Below, piece after piece: positions 17,075-27,035 of a stretch of 64,000 nucleotides of DNA; the stretch's first letter is position 1; every line of letters begins with the position of its first letter. The notes under the pieces are model-generated. The model did no database searches, was not told the DNA's origin, and saw nothing but the letters and a program-made list of their open reading frames with translations. Source of the stretch: an uncultured Bacteroidales bacterium (GTDB lineage: Bacteria; Bacteroidota; Bacteroidia; Bacteroidales; Muribaculaceae); the NCBI GenBank assembly GCA_902800715.1, contig CADCFN010000013.1, positions 62,001 through 126,000 on the forward strand, given 5' to 3'. Made by a program: the position numbers and the translations under genes.

Positions 17075-17347
17075 CAACTAAAAATGACACTGGCAATATC
17101 TGTGCCACTTTTTTTAAAATAAATTAATAGCATTGCCGTGACTTTTTAATTAGTTTTGCATTGCACCTGCTCATGATAACAATTAATGACATTTTGTCAC
17201 TGCCAAAAACGAGCTCCGACCCTAGTAAATATAAGATGTGGCACCCCGCAAGCCGCAGAGCGCCACACCTCGGTGTTAAATGCTGTCATGTGTGTGCAGG
17301 GCTAGCAGTAGCTGGGCTGCACAGGTGGGCGTTAGCCCGTTTTCATG

Positions 17348-20158
17348 TCAATTGCTGCTCAGGAGCTTGTCGTAGAGCGCAGTGACGTCACCGATGTCGA
17401 CAACGCCGTCGTAGTTGACGTCGGCAGCAGTATTGCTGCTGGGGTTGCTGCCCGCCAGCAGGTCGATGAGCGCTGTCACGTCGCTGATGTTCACCGTGCC
17501 GTCATTGTTGACATCGCCAATGAAGGTGCCCGTGAACACAACCCAGTCATAGCCGTTGTCGTACAAGGGCGGCCAGAGTTTGTTCTTGGCTGTGGTAATC
17601 TGGCTGGCGGTCATCCTGTTGCCCTCGTTGGTATCGTAAATCGCGTAGAATTCGCCTGGGTCGCTAGCCGTGCGCGTGGGCAGGCTGTTGACGAGTGTGG
17701 TCATACCCGCACCGGAAATCTGGTTCTGGTAGCAGCGGAGCGTCTTCAACGCGGTGCAGCCCTGCACGTTGAGCGAAGTCAGCCTGTTGGTTTCGCATAA
17801 GAGCGTGCGAAGTTTGGAGCACCCTTGCACGTTGAGCGACATCAGCTTGTTGCCTTGGCAATACAGATAAGTTAGATTAGTCTTATTAGGGACGTTGAGC
17901 GAATTCAACTGGTTGCCAAAGCAGTAGAGGGTCGTGAGCGACGTCAGTGCCGACACGTTGAGCGATGTCAGCTTGTTGCCGTCGCAATACAGAGAGGATA
18001 GCTTGGTTAAGCCTGAAAGATCGATGCTGCTGAAGTCGCAGTCCGAGATTTCAAGGGTCTCGAGTTCCTTGCAGTTGGATAATCCCTCGATTTTGCTCAG
18101 GTTGTCATTGCCATGGGCGAGAATTTGGACCAATGCCGTGTTGCCTGACACATCGATAGTGGTCAGGTCATTCATGTAACAGCTGAGGTCGGTCAAGTCA
18201 GTGCAGTCGTGGCAACCCAGGACATTCAGCTTCGGGCAGTTGGTGACGGTGAGGTCAGTGAGCTGTGGGTTGCTGTGGCAATAAACTGCGGTCAGCTTGC
18301 TCTTGTCTCTTATGGTGAGCGATGTCAATTTGGTGCTGTTGCAGTTCAATAAATCCAAGTTGGTCATATAGGCTACGTCACTCAAGTCGCTGATGGATGT
18401 ACTGTAGCAGATGAGTGTTTCCATTGCTTTGCAGTTCGACAGGCTGGTGATGGTTGTAAGATTGGCGTTGGGTGCGCAATCCAGGTAGGTCAATGCGGTG
18501 TTCCCGGTCATGTTGAGCGTAGTAAATGAGTTGCCCCAACACTTAATCGTCTCCAAGGCAGGACAGTTCGTGCAATCAAGGAGCGTTAAAGCTGAATTAT
18601 AGCAATAAAGTTCCTTCAACTGGGAGTTATTCATGCAGTAGAGCGTGGTGAGCTGTCTCTTGCCGCAGACATTGAGACTGGTGATCTGAGTGCCCTCGCA
18701 GTCAAGGTATTTCAGATTGCTCATGTTGCTGACAGCGCTCAAACTGGAGATGGCGGTGTAGTAGCACAGAAGTCTTTCCATAGATGTGCAACTCTCCAGG
18801 TTGGTGATTGTGGACAGTTTTGAGCAGTAAGAGCAGTCCAGAAGGGTCAGTCCGGTGGTGCCCGCCAGGTTCAGCGTGGTAACTGTATGGTTGCTGCCGT
18901 AGCACTGAAACTCTGTCAGCGCCGAGCACCCCGTCACGTCGAGTGATGACAGCTTGTTGCGACTGCAGTTGAACACTAGCATTGACGTGTTGTTGGACGC
19001 ATCGAGCGCGGTCAGGTTGGGGCGGTCGGTGATATACAATGATGTGAAATCGTTGGAAGCGCAGCGGATTTGCCGCAAAGGCGAATTTGAGGCTGGGGGC
19101 AGCGTGAGCGAGGTCAGTCGGTTGTTGTCGCAGTCCAGGTATTCCAGCCTGGTGTTGCTACTCACATCAAGGTCTTCGATGGAGTTGTTGTAGCACATGA
19201 GATTTTTCAGATAGATGAGTTTCTCGACTCCCTTCAACGAGGAGATACTCTTGTGTGAAACATTCAGTGAAGTCAGGTTCTGCAACTCGCTCGGGGTGAG
19301 GTACTGTTCAGCATGCCCCGACCTCATGTAAGTGCGGAAGTTGGCATCGGGAAAGTTGGCTGTGCTCAGGATGACGCCGTAGTTGTTGGTAATGTGAACA
19401 TAAGGTTCATCGTGAACCAAATAACCACTGGAACCCAAATAAGCATCTGCCGGCTGGACAATCGCCTCGTTGCCATTGAATGTCAGGGAACCGATGTTGA
19501 AAAAGTTGTAATAGTTGCTTCCGCTAATGAATTTCACATCACTGTTGGCATTAAACTTGACATTGTTGAAACCCATCAGCGTCGTTCCCGGTGTAATGAC
19601 GTAGGCCTCTATGTTCTCAAATGTCAAGGTGCTCGAACTTGTTTTTCCGCTTCCCTTGAAAGCTTTGGGCTCAGATGAAGTCTCACTTGTTTCGGCATTT
19701 ACATTCATAAACCCTGGCCCTTTGATTGTTACTGGCACATTGTTGCTGTAGAAGACTGCCAAATCAGAACTATTGGAATTGTACAACGAAACATACACCG
19801 TGCTGCCACTGGTGACCTCAATCGTGGTGCCTTTTTCCATGTTAATCGTGTAGGACCTTTGAGTACTCAGGTAGCAGTCTCCTACACATTTAATGACCAA
19901 TCCTGGACGGTTGATGTTGTGGATGGCATATTCACCACTGTTGGAGCAGGAGATACTGGCATTATTGAGCGTCAACACATTTGTTGATGGGTTGTAGCTC
20001 ACAGTGCCGGTAATGATGTCATTACCTGTCACGTTGTTATAGTTGGCTGTTGTGACCTCCACGTTGCCCACTTTGAAACCATAACTGGTGGCCGCCGCTG
20101 CTGCCAGCCCTGTGAGCAGCAGAAACATGAGAGATAGTAACAAATTTTTCATAAGCAT
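17348..20158 (-). CDS. Secreted leucine-rich-repeat surface protein with dockerin domain
   Basis: A ~936-aa exported protein. The signal peptide is MKNLLLSLMFLLLTGLAAAA, so the start at 20158 (MLMKNLL) or 20152 was preferred over an open 50-residue upstream extension without signal character. Residues ~30-290 form a beta-rich region with pectin-lyase-like features (VLTLNNASISC, VTIKGPGFM). Then follow about 25 irregular leucine-rich repeats of the LTSLNVSALTSLTTLYC type, with Cys at the recurring position, similar to BspA-like repeats. The C-terminus is a two-repeat dockerin-like calcium-binding module (GDVNNDGTVNISDVTALID and DVNYDGVVDIGDVTALYDK). LRR surface proteins often mediate adhesion; a cohesin partner is not in the window. 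Confidence 0.85.
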   Translation of the reverse strand: MLMKNLLLSLMFLLLTGLAAAAATSYGFKVGNVEVTTANYNNVTGNDIITGTVSYNPSTNVLTLNNASISCSNSGEYAIHNINRPGLVIKCVGDCYLSTQRSYTINMEKGTTIEVTSGSTVYVSLYNSNSSDLAVFYSNNVPVTIKGPGFMNVNAETSETSSEPKAFKGSGKTSSSTLTFENIEAYVITPGTTLMGFNNVKFNANSDVKFISGSNYYNFFNIGSLTFNGNEAIVQPADAYLGSSGYLVHDEPYVHITNNYGVILSTANFPDANFRTYMRSGHAEQYLTPSELQNLTSLNVSHKSISSLKGVEKLIYLKNLMCYNNSIEDLDVSSNTRLEYLDCDNNRLTSLTLPPASNSPLRQIRCASNDFTSLYITDRPNLTALDASNNTSMLVFNCSRNKLSSLDVTGCSALTEFQCYGSNHTVTTLNLAGTTGLTLLDCSYCSKLSTITNLESCTSMERLLCYYTAISSLSAVSNMSNLKYLDCEGTQITSLNVCGKRQLTTLYCMNNSQLKELYCYNSALTLLDCTNCPALETIKCWGNSFTTLNMTGNTALTYLDCAPNANLTTITSLSNCKAMETLICYSTSISDLSDVAYMTNLDLLNCNSTKLTSLTIRDKSKLTAVYCHSNPQLTDLTVTNCPKLNVLGCHDCTDLTDLSCYMNDLTTIDVSGNTALVQILAHGNDNLSKIEGLSNCKELETLEISDCDFSSIDLSGLTKLSSLYCDGNKLTSLNVSALTSLTTLYCFGNQLNSLNVPNKTNLTYLYCQGNKLMSLNVQGCSKLRTLLCETNRLTSLNVQGCTALKTLRCYQNQISGAGMTTLVNSLPTRTASDPGEFYAIYDTNEGNRMTASQITTAKNKLWPPLYDNGYDWVVFTGTFIGDVNNDGTVNISDVTALIDLLAGSNPSSNTAADVNYDGVVDIGDVTALYDKLLSSN

Positions 20159-20534
20159 AGTGTTCGTTGCCTCTTGTTGTCCCCCGAATTTGGCATTAAA
20201 GGATTCGTCATTGAAAGCGCAGGGACTTTGTCTGCCAGCAGATGACAACACGCTTTCGTCTGGTCTATAGGCTCGGCAGTGGGGCACGCCCACATCTTTA
20301 CGCCACAAATATAATAATTATTTATCAAATTAAAGAAAAAATGCAACAAAAACAGCTCCTTGGAATTGTTGGGGTAAAAGATAGGCGGTTATAGTTCAAA
20401 TGCCTGAACTATAACCGCTGGACTGATGATAATTGATTCAAGTGTAGTCTTGCAACAGCCAGTTAAGTCGCTGTGGCAGTTTTTTTACTAATGGTTTATT
20501 CTATTAGTAGGATTGAAATTGGGGAGGGACGACA
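20159..20534. other. Intergenic region with hairpin carrying the CGGTTATAGTTC motif
   Basis: No gene seen. Arms 20385-20397 and 20406-20418 form a perfect 13-bp hairpin containing GAACTATAACCGC, a motif that recurs in the repeats at 32.2 and 46.1 kb. A second GCTG-type hairpin followed by seven Ts lies near 20446-20487. These probably terminate folC and insulate the LRR gene promoter. Confidence 0.55.
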
Positions 20535-21875
20535 TCAGTCGTCGTTGTCCTTGTCCTTGGCGATGGCTTGGAACAGCTCGGCAAGGACATACATGCTGCC
20601 ACCTATGTAAATCAAGTCCCTGGGGTGGGCTGCTTGGCGTGCGGCGTCGAGCGCCTCGCTCACATTATTATAAGTAGAGCCTTTCAGGCCATGTTCATTT
20701 GCCTTGGTCATCAGGTCCTGGATGGGCAGGGCTCGCGGGGTCTGTGCCCGTGTGAAATAGTAGGTGGCTTTCTTAGGCAGTAACTGGAGGATGCCATCGA
20801 CGTCCTTGTCGGCCATGAATCCCATGACCATGTGCAACTGGTCATACTCCTCGTGGGTGAGCTGGTGCATGGCTTCGGTGATGCCTGCTACGTTGTGTGC
20901 CGAGTCGCAGATGGTGAGCGGCTTGTCGCCGAGTTTCATCCAGCGTCCAATCAGGCCCGTGGTTTCGGCAACATGGGCAAGCCCTTCTTTGACGTCCTGG
21001 TCCTTGATGCGGTATTTGCCTTGCTTGAGTACTCTCAAGGCGGTGAGCACCGTGTTGATGTTCTCGATTTGGTAGTCACCCGTCAGGTCACAGTTGATGG
21101 CGCCATAGTCCCGGGTGTTGAGTTGCAGCATCCCGTTGGCGTGTTTGGAGCTGATGACCTGAGGCTCGTCTTCGGCAAACGTGATGTTGGAATACAACCG
21201 CTTGGCGGTTCTTTCAAACACCATGCGAACGATGCCGTGGGCGTTACCGATGACCACGGGCTGGCCGTGCTTGATGATACCGGCTTTCTCTCGGGCAATG
21301 TCGGCGAGTGTGTCGCCCAGGAACTGTTGATGTTCCAAACCGATGTTGGTGATGATGCTCAGGTCGGGCGTGATGATGTTGGTGCTGTCGAGCCTGCCGC
21401 CCAGTCCTGTCTCGATGACAGCCACGTTGACATGGCGCCATGCGAAATAGTCAAATGCCATTGTCGAGGTCAGTTCAAAGAATGACGGCTCGATGTCCCC
21501 GAGTTTCTTTTGTTTATTTTTCTGGTAGTCGGCGACCCATTGTATCACGAAGTTGCGGCTGATTTTCTTGCCATTGACGCGGATGCGTTCTCTGAAGTCC
21601 ACCATGTGGGGCGAGGTGAAGAGTCCCACGCGATAACCGCACTTCTGTAGGCAGGAGGCCAGCATGTGTGCCGTTGAGCCCTTGCCATTGGTGCCAGCGA
21701 TGTGGATAGTGCGGTATTGTCGATAAGGCTCCTTGTACAATTTGGCAAGAGCAATGCTGGTTCCAAGCCCAGGCTTGTAACCGTGTGCGCCCTGCCGCTC
21801 AAAGGCGGGACGTTGGTTGAACAGATAATCTGTCGTGCGCAGCCACAAGCGTTCTAATTCTTCTTTTCTTGCCAT
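20535..21875 (-). CDS. folC: Bifunctional folylpolyglutamate synthase / dihydrofolate synthase
   Basis: Adds glutamate to dihydropteroate and to folates; cytoplasmic Mur-ligase superfamily. Key segments: the P-loop IAGTNGKGSTAHML, GLFTSPHMVDFRERI, the TGLGGRLDSTNII block, SIITNIGLEHQQFLGDT, EKAGIIKHGQPVV, and CDSAHNVAGI in the C-terminal domain. The product from ATG 21875 (MARKEELE) is 446 aa, the usual size; an upstream in-frame extension to 21947 has no family support. It complements folP at 4.2 kb in the same pathway. rnpB lies upstream on the same strand. Confidence 0.93.
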   Translation of the reverse strand: MARKEELERLWLRTTDYLFNQRPAFERQGAHGYKPGLGTSIALAKLYKEPYRQYRTIHIAGTNGKGSTAHMLASCLQKCGYRVGLFTSPHMVDFRERIRVNGKKISRNFVIQWVADYQKNKQKKLGDIEPSFFELTSTMAFDYFAWRHVNVAVIETGLGGRLDSTNIITPDLSIITNIGLEHQQFLGDTLADIAREKAGIIKHGQPVVIGNAHGIVRMVFERTAKRLYSNITFAEDEPQVISSKHANGMLQLNTRDYGAINCDLTGDYQIENINTVLTALRVLKQGKYRIKDQDVKEGLAHVAETTGLIGRWMKLGDKPLTICDSAHNVAGITEAMHQLTHEEYDQLHMVMGFMADKDVDGILQLLPKKATYYFTRAQTPRALPIQDLMTKANEHGLKGSTYNNVSEALDAARQAAHPRDLIYIGGSMYVLAELFQAIAKDKDNDD

Positions 21876-21950
21876 ATTTTGGTTACATAAATGATTAAAT
21901 AAGCCATCGTTATCCAATGTCATCCACTGGTGATACATGAAAAACAAAAG

Positions 21951-22307
21951 ACAGTATGGCTGTAAGCCGGGTTATGTGCCGGCCATGTAGGCCGGTGCCT
22001 GTCATTTATCTGTCTGACGCATTGCTGCGCCAGTATAGCGTTCTACCCCCCGGCAATGGACGAGCAGCCCTTAGATGCCGGTATACATGAACTTGCAACT
22101 CACAGGTGGTGCGGCGCGCTGTGTCACCACAGTGCCCGGTGGGCTCTTACCCCGCCTTTTCACCCTTACCGCTCATGCGGCGGTTGTTTTCTGTCACCTT
22201 AACCCTGCGGTCTCCCACAGCTTCCCGTTAAGAAATGTGATGCTCTGCGTTGCCCGGACTTTCCTCTCGCAACCATATTGTTAACGAGCGACAAGCCGCC
22301 ATACTGT
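21951..22307 (-). ncRNA. rnpB: RNase P RNA
   Basis: Catalytic RNA that trims tRNA 5' leaders. On the minus strand the 5' part contains GAGAGGAAAGTCCGGGC (CR I), and further on GGTAAGGGTGAAAAGGCGGGGTAAGAGCCCACC-like sequence in short blocks, typical of type A RNase P. The 5' end CAGTATGGC pairs with 3' GCCATACTG to form P1, which sets the ends. A -7 box TAATTTTG (22319-22326, minus strand) sits right upstream. Length about 357 nt fits. Confidence 0.93.
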
Positions 22308-22318
22308 TTTTGGTATCG

Positions 22319-22326
22319 CAAAATTA
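22319..22326 (-). promoter_or_regulatory. -7 box for rnpB
   Basis: Minus-strand TAATTTTG; transcription would start within a few bases of the predicted 5' end of rnpB. Confidence 0.65.
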
Positions 22327-22643
22327 CAATGAATATTCAAAATCAGCAAATTTTTGTGTATTTTATGACTTTTTATCAGTTTAAAGGGGATTCTATGATT
22401 TAAACTAGAAGATTTCATATAGAGTTGCAACTCATTTTTAACTTTTTTACTACTATTAGGTGTGATTGATTTTTTAGCCAAAGTAATCTCACGCCGGACT
22501 GCAGCCGCGAGAGTTGTTGCAGGCGCTTTTTTGGCGGCTGTCGGCGCTGGGCTGTAGGGTGCCGTGTTTTTGGTGCTCGGGCTGGCAATTTTACACGTTT
22601 TTTCACGTTATAGAGGTATAATCTGGTTATAAGAAATATAAGT
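22327..22643. other. Intergenic region between rnpB and the DUF4153 gene
   Basis: About 320 bp with no convincing gene; the left half is A/T-rich upstream sequence of rnpB, the right half is GC-richer. No clear TAnnTTTG box was found for the downstream gene. Confidence 0.4.
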
Positions 22644-24407
22644 ATGGCATTGTTCAAGAATTTTTCTCTCAGCGCTTGGATTAAACAGTTCGGGCGGAGC
22701 TGCCGTCGTTTTCCCGTGTCGGTATTGCTGCTGGTCTTCCTCACGTGCTTTGTGCTGTTCCTCATTCATGGGGGCAAGGTGACCGACAAGTGGCAGTTCT
22801 TCTATATCTTCTATCCTGCAACCGGTGCTGTGCTGGGCGTGTCCCTGCAGTTGCTTACCGAGGACTTCAAGCGTCGCTCGGTCGCTGTGCTTACCCAGGT
22901 GCTGGTCCATGCCGCCTGGCTGGGGATTTCGTTTTATCTGGGGCAGTTTGACCGCTTCTCGCTGCCGCAGTTTGACGCTGTGACCGCCACTGTGGTGACC
23001 ATGGTGCTGTCGGTGTTCCTGCTGTCATTTTACCGCAAGGGAGACGATGTGCCGTTCTGGTACTTCTCGTTGCAGACCATGGTTGCCATCATCGCCGGAT
23101 TGTTCGTTGGTGGAGTGCTCACGTTAGGACTGATTCTGTTTGCCCAGTCGCTGGAATGGCTTTTCGATGTACAGGTTTCAGACAGCGTGTTTGGCAGCAT
23201 CCCCACGGTGTGCATGCTGCTGTTGGCACCGCTATTGTTCATGAATCTCATTCCAGCTGGTGAGGAGAAACGCGTGCGCGAGGTTCAATCCTATTCCGGT
23301 TTCTTCAAGGGTGTGGTGCAATACCTGTTCATCCCGCTCCTGTTGTTATACATGGCGACGCTCTATATCTATGCCGCCAAGATTCTGTTCTCATGGCAGT
23401 TGCCCGTGGGGTGGGTGAGTTATCTGGTGACAGCCAGCATGGTGGGTCTGGTGATTCTGCTTTATCTCACCTATCCGTTGCAGCTTGAGCAGGGCAATTC
23501 TTTCTTCAAGACCGTGACCCGTTGGCTGCCCTTGGCGATGCTGCCGTTGCTGGCGCTGATGACGGTGGCTATCGGTCGCCGCCTGAGTGACTACGGCATC
23601 ACGGTGAGCCGCCTGTATCTGGCGGTGTTCAACCTCTGGTGCTATGTGGTGTGCATCGGGTTGCTCATCACCCGCAACAAGCGCATCTGGTGGATTCCCG
23701 CTTCGTTTGCCGCAGTGCTGTTCCTCATCTCGGTGGGTCCGCAGTCCATCCCCAACATCACCCAGCGCGAGCTGCAGAGCGAGGCACGTAAGGCCTTTGC
23801 CGCATCGGGAGTCAAGCAACTGCCGCTCACGGGTGACCAGTACGAGAAGTGGCTCGACAGCGTTGACACTACGGTGGCCGCTTCGATTGATGGCAAACTC
23901 GACTACCTGCAGCGAGACTTCGGTTACAACAGCACGAGTGACCTGCTGGCCAAGGATGCCATCACAGGCAACCTTACCAAGCAGGGCAGTCTGCACGATG
24001 GCGTGTCTTTCAGCAGAGGCTATGGTGGCTATCATAATAATGACTTGATTAATAACGTCACGATACCGCAGGGCTATTCCCGCATGTACTATGTGGGCTT
24101 TAACTTAGACAAGACGACAGGCACAGTCATGGATAACGGTGACAAGGTCATCATCGTTATCAGCCCGTCGCATTTGCGTGGTTCCGCCGATGAGGCCACA
24201 CTGCCAGGAGGAAACCCCGAATATCGCTTCGAAATCAAGGTGAGCCAGTTTGTGGAGCGGGATTGGGAACGGAATACTGAAGGCGATGTCGAGCCGCTGA
24301 TTGTCGATAATGGCAAGGAATTGCTGATGTTTAATCAGTTCTCGTTCTGGGTGAATCAGGACAAGAACATTTTAATCGGTGGCCAGGGCATTCTGTTCAC
24401 CAAATAG
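22644..24407 (+). CDS. DUF4153 family integral membrane protein
   Basis: A 587-aa protein. The first ~370 residues contain about ten to twelve transmembrane helices (for example VSVLLLVFLTCFVLFLI, ALLFMNLIP-like segments and LAMLPLLALMTVAIG). The rest is a soluble periplasmic or cytoplasmic domain of about 200 residues, rich in beta strands. This matches the Bacteroidetes DUF4153 membrane family. Residues PNITQRELQSEARK begin the soluble part. No catalytic motif is known. Function unrecognised. Confidence 0.78.
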   Translation: MALFKNFSLSAWIKQFGRSCRRFPVSVLLLVFLTCFVLFLIHGGKVTDKWQFFYIFYPATGAVLGVSLQLLTEDFKRRSVAVLTQVLVHAAWLGISFYLGQFDRFSLPQFDAVTATVVTMVLSVFLLSFYRKGDDVPFWYFSLQTMVAIIAGLFVGGVLTLGLILFAQSLEWLFDVQVSDSVFGSIPTVCMLLLAPLLFMNLIPAGEEKRVREVQSYSGFFKGVVQYLFIPLLLLYMATLYIYAAKILFSWQLPVGWVSYLVTASMVGLVILLYLTYPLQLEQGNSFFKTVTRWLPLAMLPLLALMTVAIGRRLSDYGITVSRLYLAVFNLWCYVVCIGLLITRNKRIWWIPASFAAVLFLISVGPQSIPNITQRELQSEARKAFAASGVKQLPLTGDQYEKWLDSVDTTVAASIDGKLDYLQRDFGYNSTSDLLAKDAITGNLTKQGSLHDGVSFSRGYGGYHNNDLINNVTIPQGYSRMYYVGFNLDKTTGTVMDNGDKVIIVISPSHLRGSADEATLPGGNPEYRFEIKVSQFVERDWERNTEGDVEPLIVDNGKELLMFNQFSFWVNQDKNILIGGQGILFTK

Positions 24408-24430
24408 CCCCCGAGGACATAGCTTCTCAT

Positions 24431-24476
24431 GATACCCGAAAAAAGTAGCGCTTGTTGATAACTTTTTTCGGGTATC
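24431..24476 (+). terminator. Terminator after the DUF4153 gene
   Basis: A perfect 16-bp stem (24431-24446 and 24461-24476) with a 14-nt loop, 24 bp after the stop codon; the stem contains six-base A and T tracts. Confidence 0.82.
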
Positions 24477-24503
24477 TCTTGTGTATATATGGCGGTAAGG
24501 CAG

Positions 24504-24511
24504 TAATTTTG
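24504..24511 (+). promoter_or_regulatory. -7 box for the secreted protein at 24.5 kb
   Basis: TAATTTTG, 25 bp upstream of ATG 24536, with a TTG near 24479. Confidence 0.6.
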
Positions 24512-24535
24512 CACTACAAAATATTAATGTGTGCA

Positions 24536-26515
24536 ATGAAGCGTTTTTTCTCGATTTTCTTGATGGCCTTTTCGGCCTTTTTCGTATTGCAGGCAGCCGT
24601 TGTCACCTTTGACTTCTCGACTGCCGAGGGTATTACTGCCATGGGTTATGAAGTGCCTGCCCAGGGCTCTGGAACCAATCTCGCTCCTGCCGGTGCAGTG
24701 ACCGTGGGCGGTGTGACGCTGTCGGCGACCGACGGCGCGACTCCGACGCGCATCTGGAACTCGCAGGGCAGTTTCACGCTGCGCATCTATGTGGACGGCT
24801 CGGTGACCTTGTCGGTGGCCGAGGGCAGCATCACGGGCATCACTGTCAATGCCGCCAACACGTCCAACTTTGACCTCATCGCCAGCGTGGGTGACTATAG
24901 CGCCAGCGGTGCCGTGGGCACCTGGACGGGAAGTGCAGCGTCGGTGACGTTGACTCATGTGGGCACCAAGAATGCCCAGGTCGCCAGCTTGGTGGTCACG
25001 ACCAGCGGTGAAGGTCCCGTTACCCCCGATCCCGAAGACCCCATCGACCCCGATATCGAGAAACTCGATTCGATTCACCATCTGGCAGCGCTGCCCGACG
25101 GCACCGAATTCCAGTTCACCAGCGACGTGTATGTCAACTATCAGTGGGAGAACTACTTGTGGGTGATGCAACTCAACGAGGAGGGTGACGCTTTTGCAGG
25201 ACTCATCTACGGCAACACGGGCAAGGAGTACGCGTTGGGCGCTGTCATCCCCGCTGGTTGGACCGGCAAGAAGGCCACCTATAAAGGCTTGGTCGAAGTG
25301 ACCAATCCTGCCCATTTCAAGAATGCCAAGAACATCCTCGACGAGGACTACTACTCGCCGTTTGACTGTACGGGCGGCCTCGCCTATATCGCTGACTCCG
25401 AAGAGGAATGGGTGAACTACAAGGTGTTCTTTGACGGTGTGCGCCTGAGCGACATCGACGAGCGCGGCAATTTCACCATCACCAGCCGCGAGACCGACGA
25501 GGAAGGTAACCCCATCGAGGCTACGATGGCGGGTTACAACAAGTTCGGCATCGACTACCCCGAGGTGGACCCGACCGAGGTCTATAGCATCGAGGGTATG
25601 GTCAATATCTATAACGACATCATCCAGCTCTATCCCATCAGCATCACTGCCGATGCGGGTGCGCCCCTGTGGAAGGCTCTCTATGAGGGCGAGGACGGCA
25701 CTCAGTACAAACTCAACGACACGCTGTATGTCGCTGCCGCTGTGGATGCCGGGAATAGCAAGCTGGTCTTTGTGACCGACAATGTCAGCGAGATTTACTA
25801 TGACACCTATGCCGACTGGGGCTATGCCGAGTGGATGGCATGGTATCCCGACTGGATTGCACTCGACTGCACCGACAACGAGGAAGCGTTCAATGCAATG
25901 GCCGATATGCAGGTGCTCGCTCCCGGTACGGTCAAGGGTGAACTTGCCGACCGCTTGACCAATCCGCGTCTGGTACTGAACAGCACGCCTGTTGCCGCCG
26001 AGGACGCTGAACTGCCCACGCTGAACCTCTTCCGCTATGACTTGAGCAGTGATTATCTGACTGCTCTGGGCAACGAGGTGGGCCGTGCCGACGGTTACTT
26101 CTTCTATCGTGACGGCAAGCCTTACCTGTGCAGCGAACAGGATACCGTGACGGTGAAAATCGACTTTGACTACGCACCCGCACTCGAGGCCGAGATGGCT
26201 GCCAAGGAAGGCTTCTCCTACGGTCTGCTGTGCGTCTTCACGCTCGATGAGGTGTGGGAGGAGAATTACGGTCAAACCCCCATGCGCCGCATCCACGCCA
26301 CCGACGAGGACTACTTCACCAACTATACGATTCATCCCCTGGCCATCATTTCGTGTGCTTCGGTCGATGAAAACGTGGTGGACAAGCAGGTCGTTGACGT
26401 GAAGTATATTAGCACTAACGGCGTGATGAGCGAGACCCCGCAGGACGGCGTCAATATCGTCGTTACCACCCACAGCGACGGCTCCCGCACAACCGTCAAG
26501 CGCCTCAACAAGTAA
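24536..26515 (+). CDS. Secreted multidomain protein of unknown function
   Basis: A 659-aa exported protein. The signal peptide MKRFFSIFLMAFSAFFVLQAA follows ATG 24536; an upstream TTG-initiated extension would run through the promoter and was rejected. Residues ~20-170 are a beta-rich domain (TRIWNSQGSFTLRIYVDGS, SVTLSVAEGSITGITV), then a Pro/Asp linker (TPDPEDPIDPDIEKLD), then two copies of an OB-like domain that begin with LAALPDGTEFQF and KLNDTLYVAAA. The C-terminal 40 residues (YISTNGVMSETPQDGVNIVV) resemble the sorting-type tails of Bacteroidales secreted proteins. No catalytic motif was recognised; likely cell-surface or secreted. Confidence 0.68.
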   Translation: MKRFFSIFLMAFSAFFVLQAAVVTFDFSTAEGITAMGYEVPAQGSGTNLAPAGAVTVGGVTLSATDGATPTRIWNSQGSFTLRIYVDGSVTLSVAEGSITGITVNAANTSNFDLIASVGDYSASGAVGTWTGSAASVTLTHVGTKNAQVASLVVTTSGEGPVTPDPEDPIDPDIEKLDSIHHLAALPDGTEFQFTSDVYVNYQWENYLWVMQLNEEGDAFAGLIYGNTGKEYALGAVIPAGWTGKKATYKGLVEVTNPAHFKNAKNILDEDYYSPFDCTGGLAYIADSEEEWVNYKVFFDGVRLSDIDERGNFTITSRETDEEGNPIEATMAGYNKFGIDYPEVDPTEVYSIEGMVNIYNDIIQLYPISITADAGAPLWKALYEGEDGTQYKLNDTLYVAAAVDAGNSKLVFVTDNVSEIYYDTYADWGYAEWMAWYPDWIALDCTDNEEAFNAMADMQVLAPGTVKGELADRLTNPRLVLNSTPVAAEDAELPTLNLFRYDLSSDYLTALGNEVGRADGYFFYRDGKPYLCSEQDTVTVKIDFDYAPALEAEMAAKEGFSYGLLCVFTLDEVWEENYGQTPMRRIHATDEDYFTNYTIHPLAIISCASVDENVVDKQVVDVKYISTNGVMSETPQDGVNIVVTTHSDGSRTTVKRLNK

Positions 26516-27035
26516 TGCTCGCGTTGCTCGCAGTTTAGAGTTTAGTGTTTAGGGTTTAGAGAGCATCCGCGCTCATTTAGCCTCACGCTAAGGCGCTAAG
26601 AATTTGAAAACAATAAATACAACAAATACAATATATTGATTATCAATACAATATAATTTATTTGTGCTTTTGTTTCTCTTGTCTTTTAAAACCTAACGCT
26701 TACAAAATAGACATCCGCGTTCCAGAAGATGGAACGCGGATGTTATTAGTGTAATTCGTTAAACATGCCGGCAGCAACCGAGTGCGGATGCTAAATATAA
26801 ATCTTAGCGTCTTAGCGCCTTAGCGTGAGGCCCTACGATGCGGATGCCTCAAAAAAACGTAGCGTCTTAGCGCCTTAGCGTGAGGCCCTACAATGCGCAT
26901 GCCTCAAAAAAACCTTAGCGTCTTAGCGTGGGGTATGAACGCGGATGCATAATTAAATGTTGTTTTTGTTGTTCAACGTTGTCTTTGTTGTATGAAAAAA
27001 CCTTAGCGTCTTTGCGCCTTAGCGTGAGGCCCGGT
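26516..27035. repeat. Intergenic cluster of TTAGCG-type repeats and a hairpin
   Basis: 520 bp without a gene. Near-identical copies of a ~28-bp unit (CTTAGCGTCTTAGCGCC then TTAGCGTGAGG) lie at about 26803, 26862, 26913 (shortened) and 27001, and an inverted copy at 26577-26601. Between the first two are repeated GCGGATGCCTCAAAAAA blocks. A 12-bp hairpin (26712-26742, CATCCGCGTTCC arms) is probably the terminator of the upstream gene. Confidence 0.8.

Noticed and set aside
22415-22910. Minus-strand frames near the rnpB promoter
   Set aside because: They overlap the start of the DUF4153 gene and have no signal or family support.
24524-26473. Long minus-strand frame (649 aa) opposite the secreted protein
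   Set aside because: No signal peptide, family or promoter; the plus-strand gene has all of these.
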